DNA from: Zoogloeaceae bacterium | GTDB taxonomy: Bacteria; Pseudomonadota; Gammaproteobacteria; Burkholderiales; Rhodocyclaceae | Length of the DNA: 5,635 bases | Assembly: GCA_031273145.1 (NCBI GenBank) | Contig: JAISSL010000282.1 | Coordinates: forward strand, 1 to 5,635 | Reading direction: 5' to 3' | Shown: positions 5,550-5,635 of the stretch, piece after piece | Position numbering within the stretch: the first letter of the stretch is position 1 | Layout: each line of letters begins with the position of its first letter | The notes under the pieces: model-generated | Told to the model about the DNA's origin: nothing | Databases searched by the model: none | What the model saw: only the letters and a program-made list of their open reading frames with translations | Translations under genes and position numbers: made by a program

Positions 5550-5570
5550 AAACCTTTGTATTCCTAAGAT
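5542..5570 (+). promoter_or_regulatory. Predicted sigma70 promoter of the regulator gene
   Basis: TTAGCA (5542-5547) and TAAGAT (5565-5570) are spaced by 17 bp; each matches 4 of 6 consensus bases. Transcription would begin near 5577, giving a leader of about 27 nt. The -35 lies inside O1 and the -10 inside O2, so binding to either site should block it. Confidence 0.5.
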
Positions 5571-5578
5571 CATCTTAG
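5564..5578. promoter_or_regulatory. Operator-like palindrome O2
   Basis: Perfect dyad CTAAGAT-C-ATCTTAG centred at 5571, 33 bp (about three helical turns) from the centre of O1. With O1 it defines CTAAGAWNWTCTTAG, as expected for a dimeric HTH repressor binding two sites on one face of the DNA. Confidence 0.7.
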
Positions 5579-5598
5579 CCTCTCACGCGGCAAGAGGC
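5578..5598 (+). promoter_or_regulatory. Leader hairpin covering the regulator's Shine-Dalgarno
   Basis: GCCTCT (5578-5583) can pair with AGAGGC (5593-5598) across a 9-nt loop. The right arm contains AGAGG, the ribosome-binding site 6 nt before the regulator ATG. If transcription starts at 5577 the whole stem is in the mRNA and could lower translation. Confidence 0.35.
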
Positions 5599-5603
5599 TG
5601 TGC

Positions 5604-5635
5604 ATGTCCACCTTCTCGAAGCGCCTCAAGGAAGC
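5604..5635 (+). CDS. Probable XRE-family (HTH) regulator, first codons only
   Basis: Only MSTFSKRLKEA is visible before the window ends. The FSKRLKEAR-type opening is typical of the first helix of XRE/CI-like HTH repressors. Support comes from context: an AGAGG Shine-Dalgarno at 6-nt spacing, divergent orientation to the zinc-repeat/GIY-YIG operon, and two palindromes placed over its own promoter, the usual layout of an autoregulating repressor. The family assignment rests on eleven residues plus this arrangement and could be wrong. Confidence 0.55.
   Translation, partial: MSTFSKRLKE

Overview
The window looks like chromosomal DNA of a Gram-negative proteobacterium, most likely a betaproteobacterium. 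The basis is the gene order ribE-ribBA-ribH-nusB, a RibBA whose second domain has lost its zinc cysteines, a divergent dsbC-type gene, and GTAG-type REP hairpins. No database search was possible, so the taxonomic call is an inference.

Left part (1-3424): a conserved housekeeping block. A truncated dsbC-like gene runs leftward out of the window. Divergent from it, and sharing about 107 bp of promoter region, is a riboflavin operon. ribE (riboflavin synthase) overlaps ribBA (dihydroxybutanone-phosphate synthase with a degenerate GTP cyclohydrolase II-like domain) by ATGA, and ribBA overlaps ribH (lumazine synthase) by 14 nt. Together these make three of the late steps of riboflavin synthesis: RibB makes the four-carbon unit, RibH joins it to the pyrimidine to give lumazine, and RibE dismutates lumazine to riboflavin. 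nusB (antitermination factor) follows, but it is pushed 225 bp away by repeat DNA.

Repeats (2765-2948 and 3456-3534): nusB is bracketed by two REP-pair (BIME-like) elements in opposite orientations. Each has two 7-bp-stem hairpins with GTAG at the inner foot. The two stem variants (GGGCGGC and GGGACGC) keep perfect pairing through compensatory changes. The first element is flanked by an exact 12-bp direct repeat. An unrelated CCCTCTCCC/GGGAGAGGG palindrome lies just upstream.

Right part (3576-5635): accessory genes, AT-richer in the lines I counted, nearly all on the minus strand. In their transcription order they are an 84-aa protein of three identical-period putative zinc-binding repeats, a GIY-YIG nuclease-domain protein translationally coupled to it, a bacterial PH-domain + SHOCT protein, and a secreted LprI-like (DUF1311) protein. 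At the right edge a rightward gene begins (MSTFSKRLKEA...), probably an XRE-type regulator. Between it and the zinc-repeat gene are two related perfect palindromes (core CTAAGAWNWTCTTAG) lying on the predicted -35 and -10 of the regulator. This looks like an autoregulated control region for a small mobile or defence-like module, and it is the most interesting part of the window.
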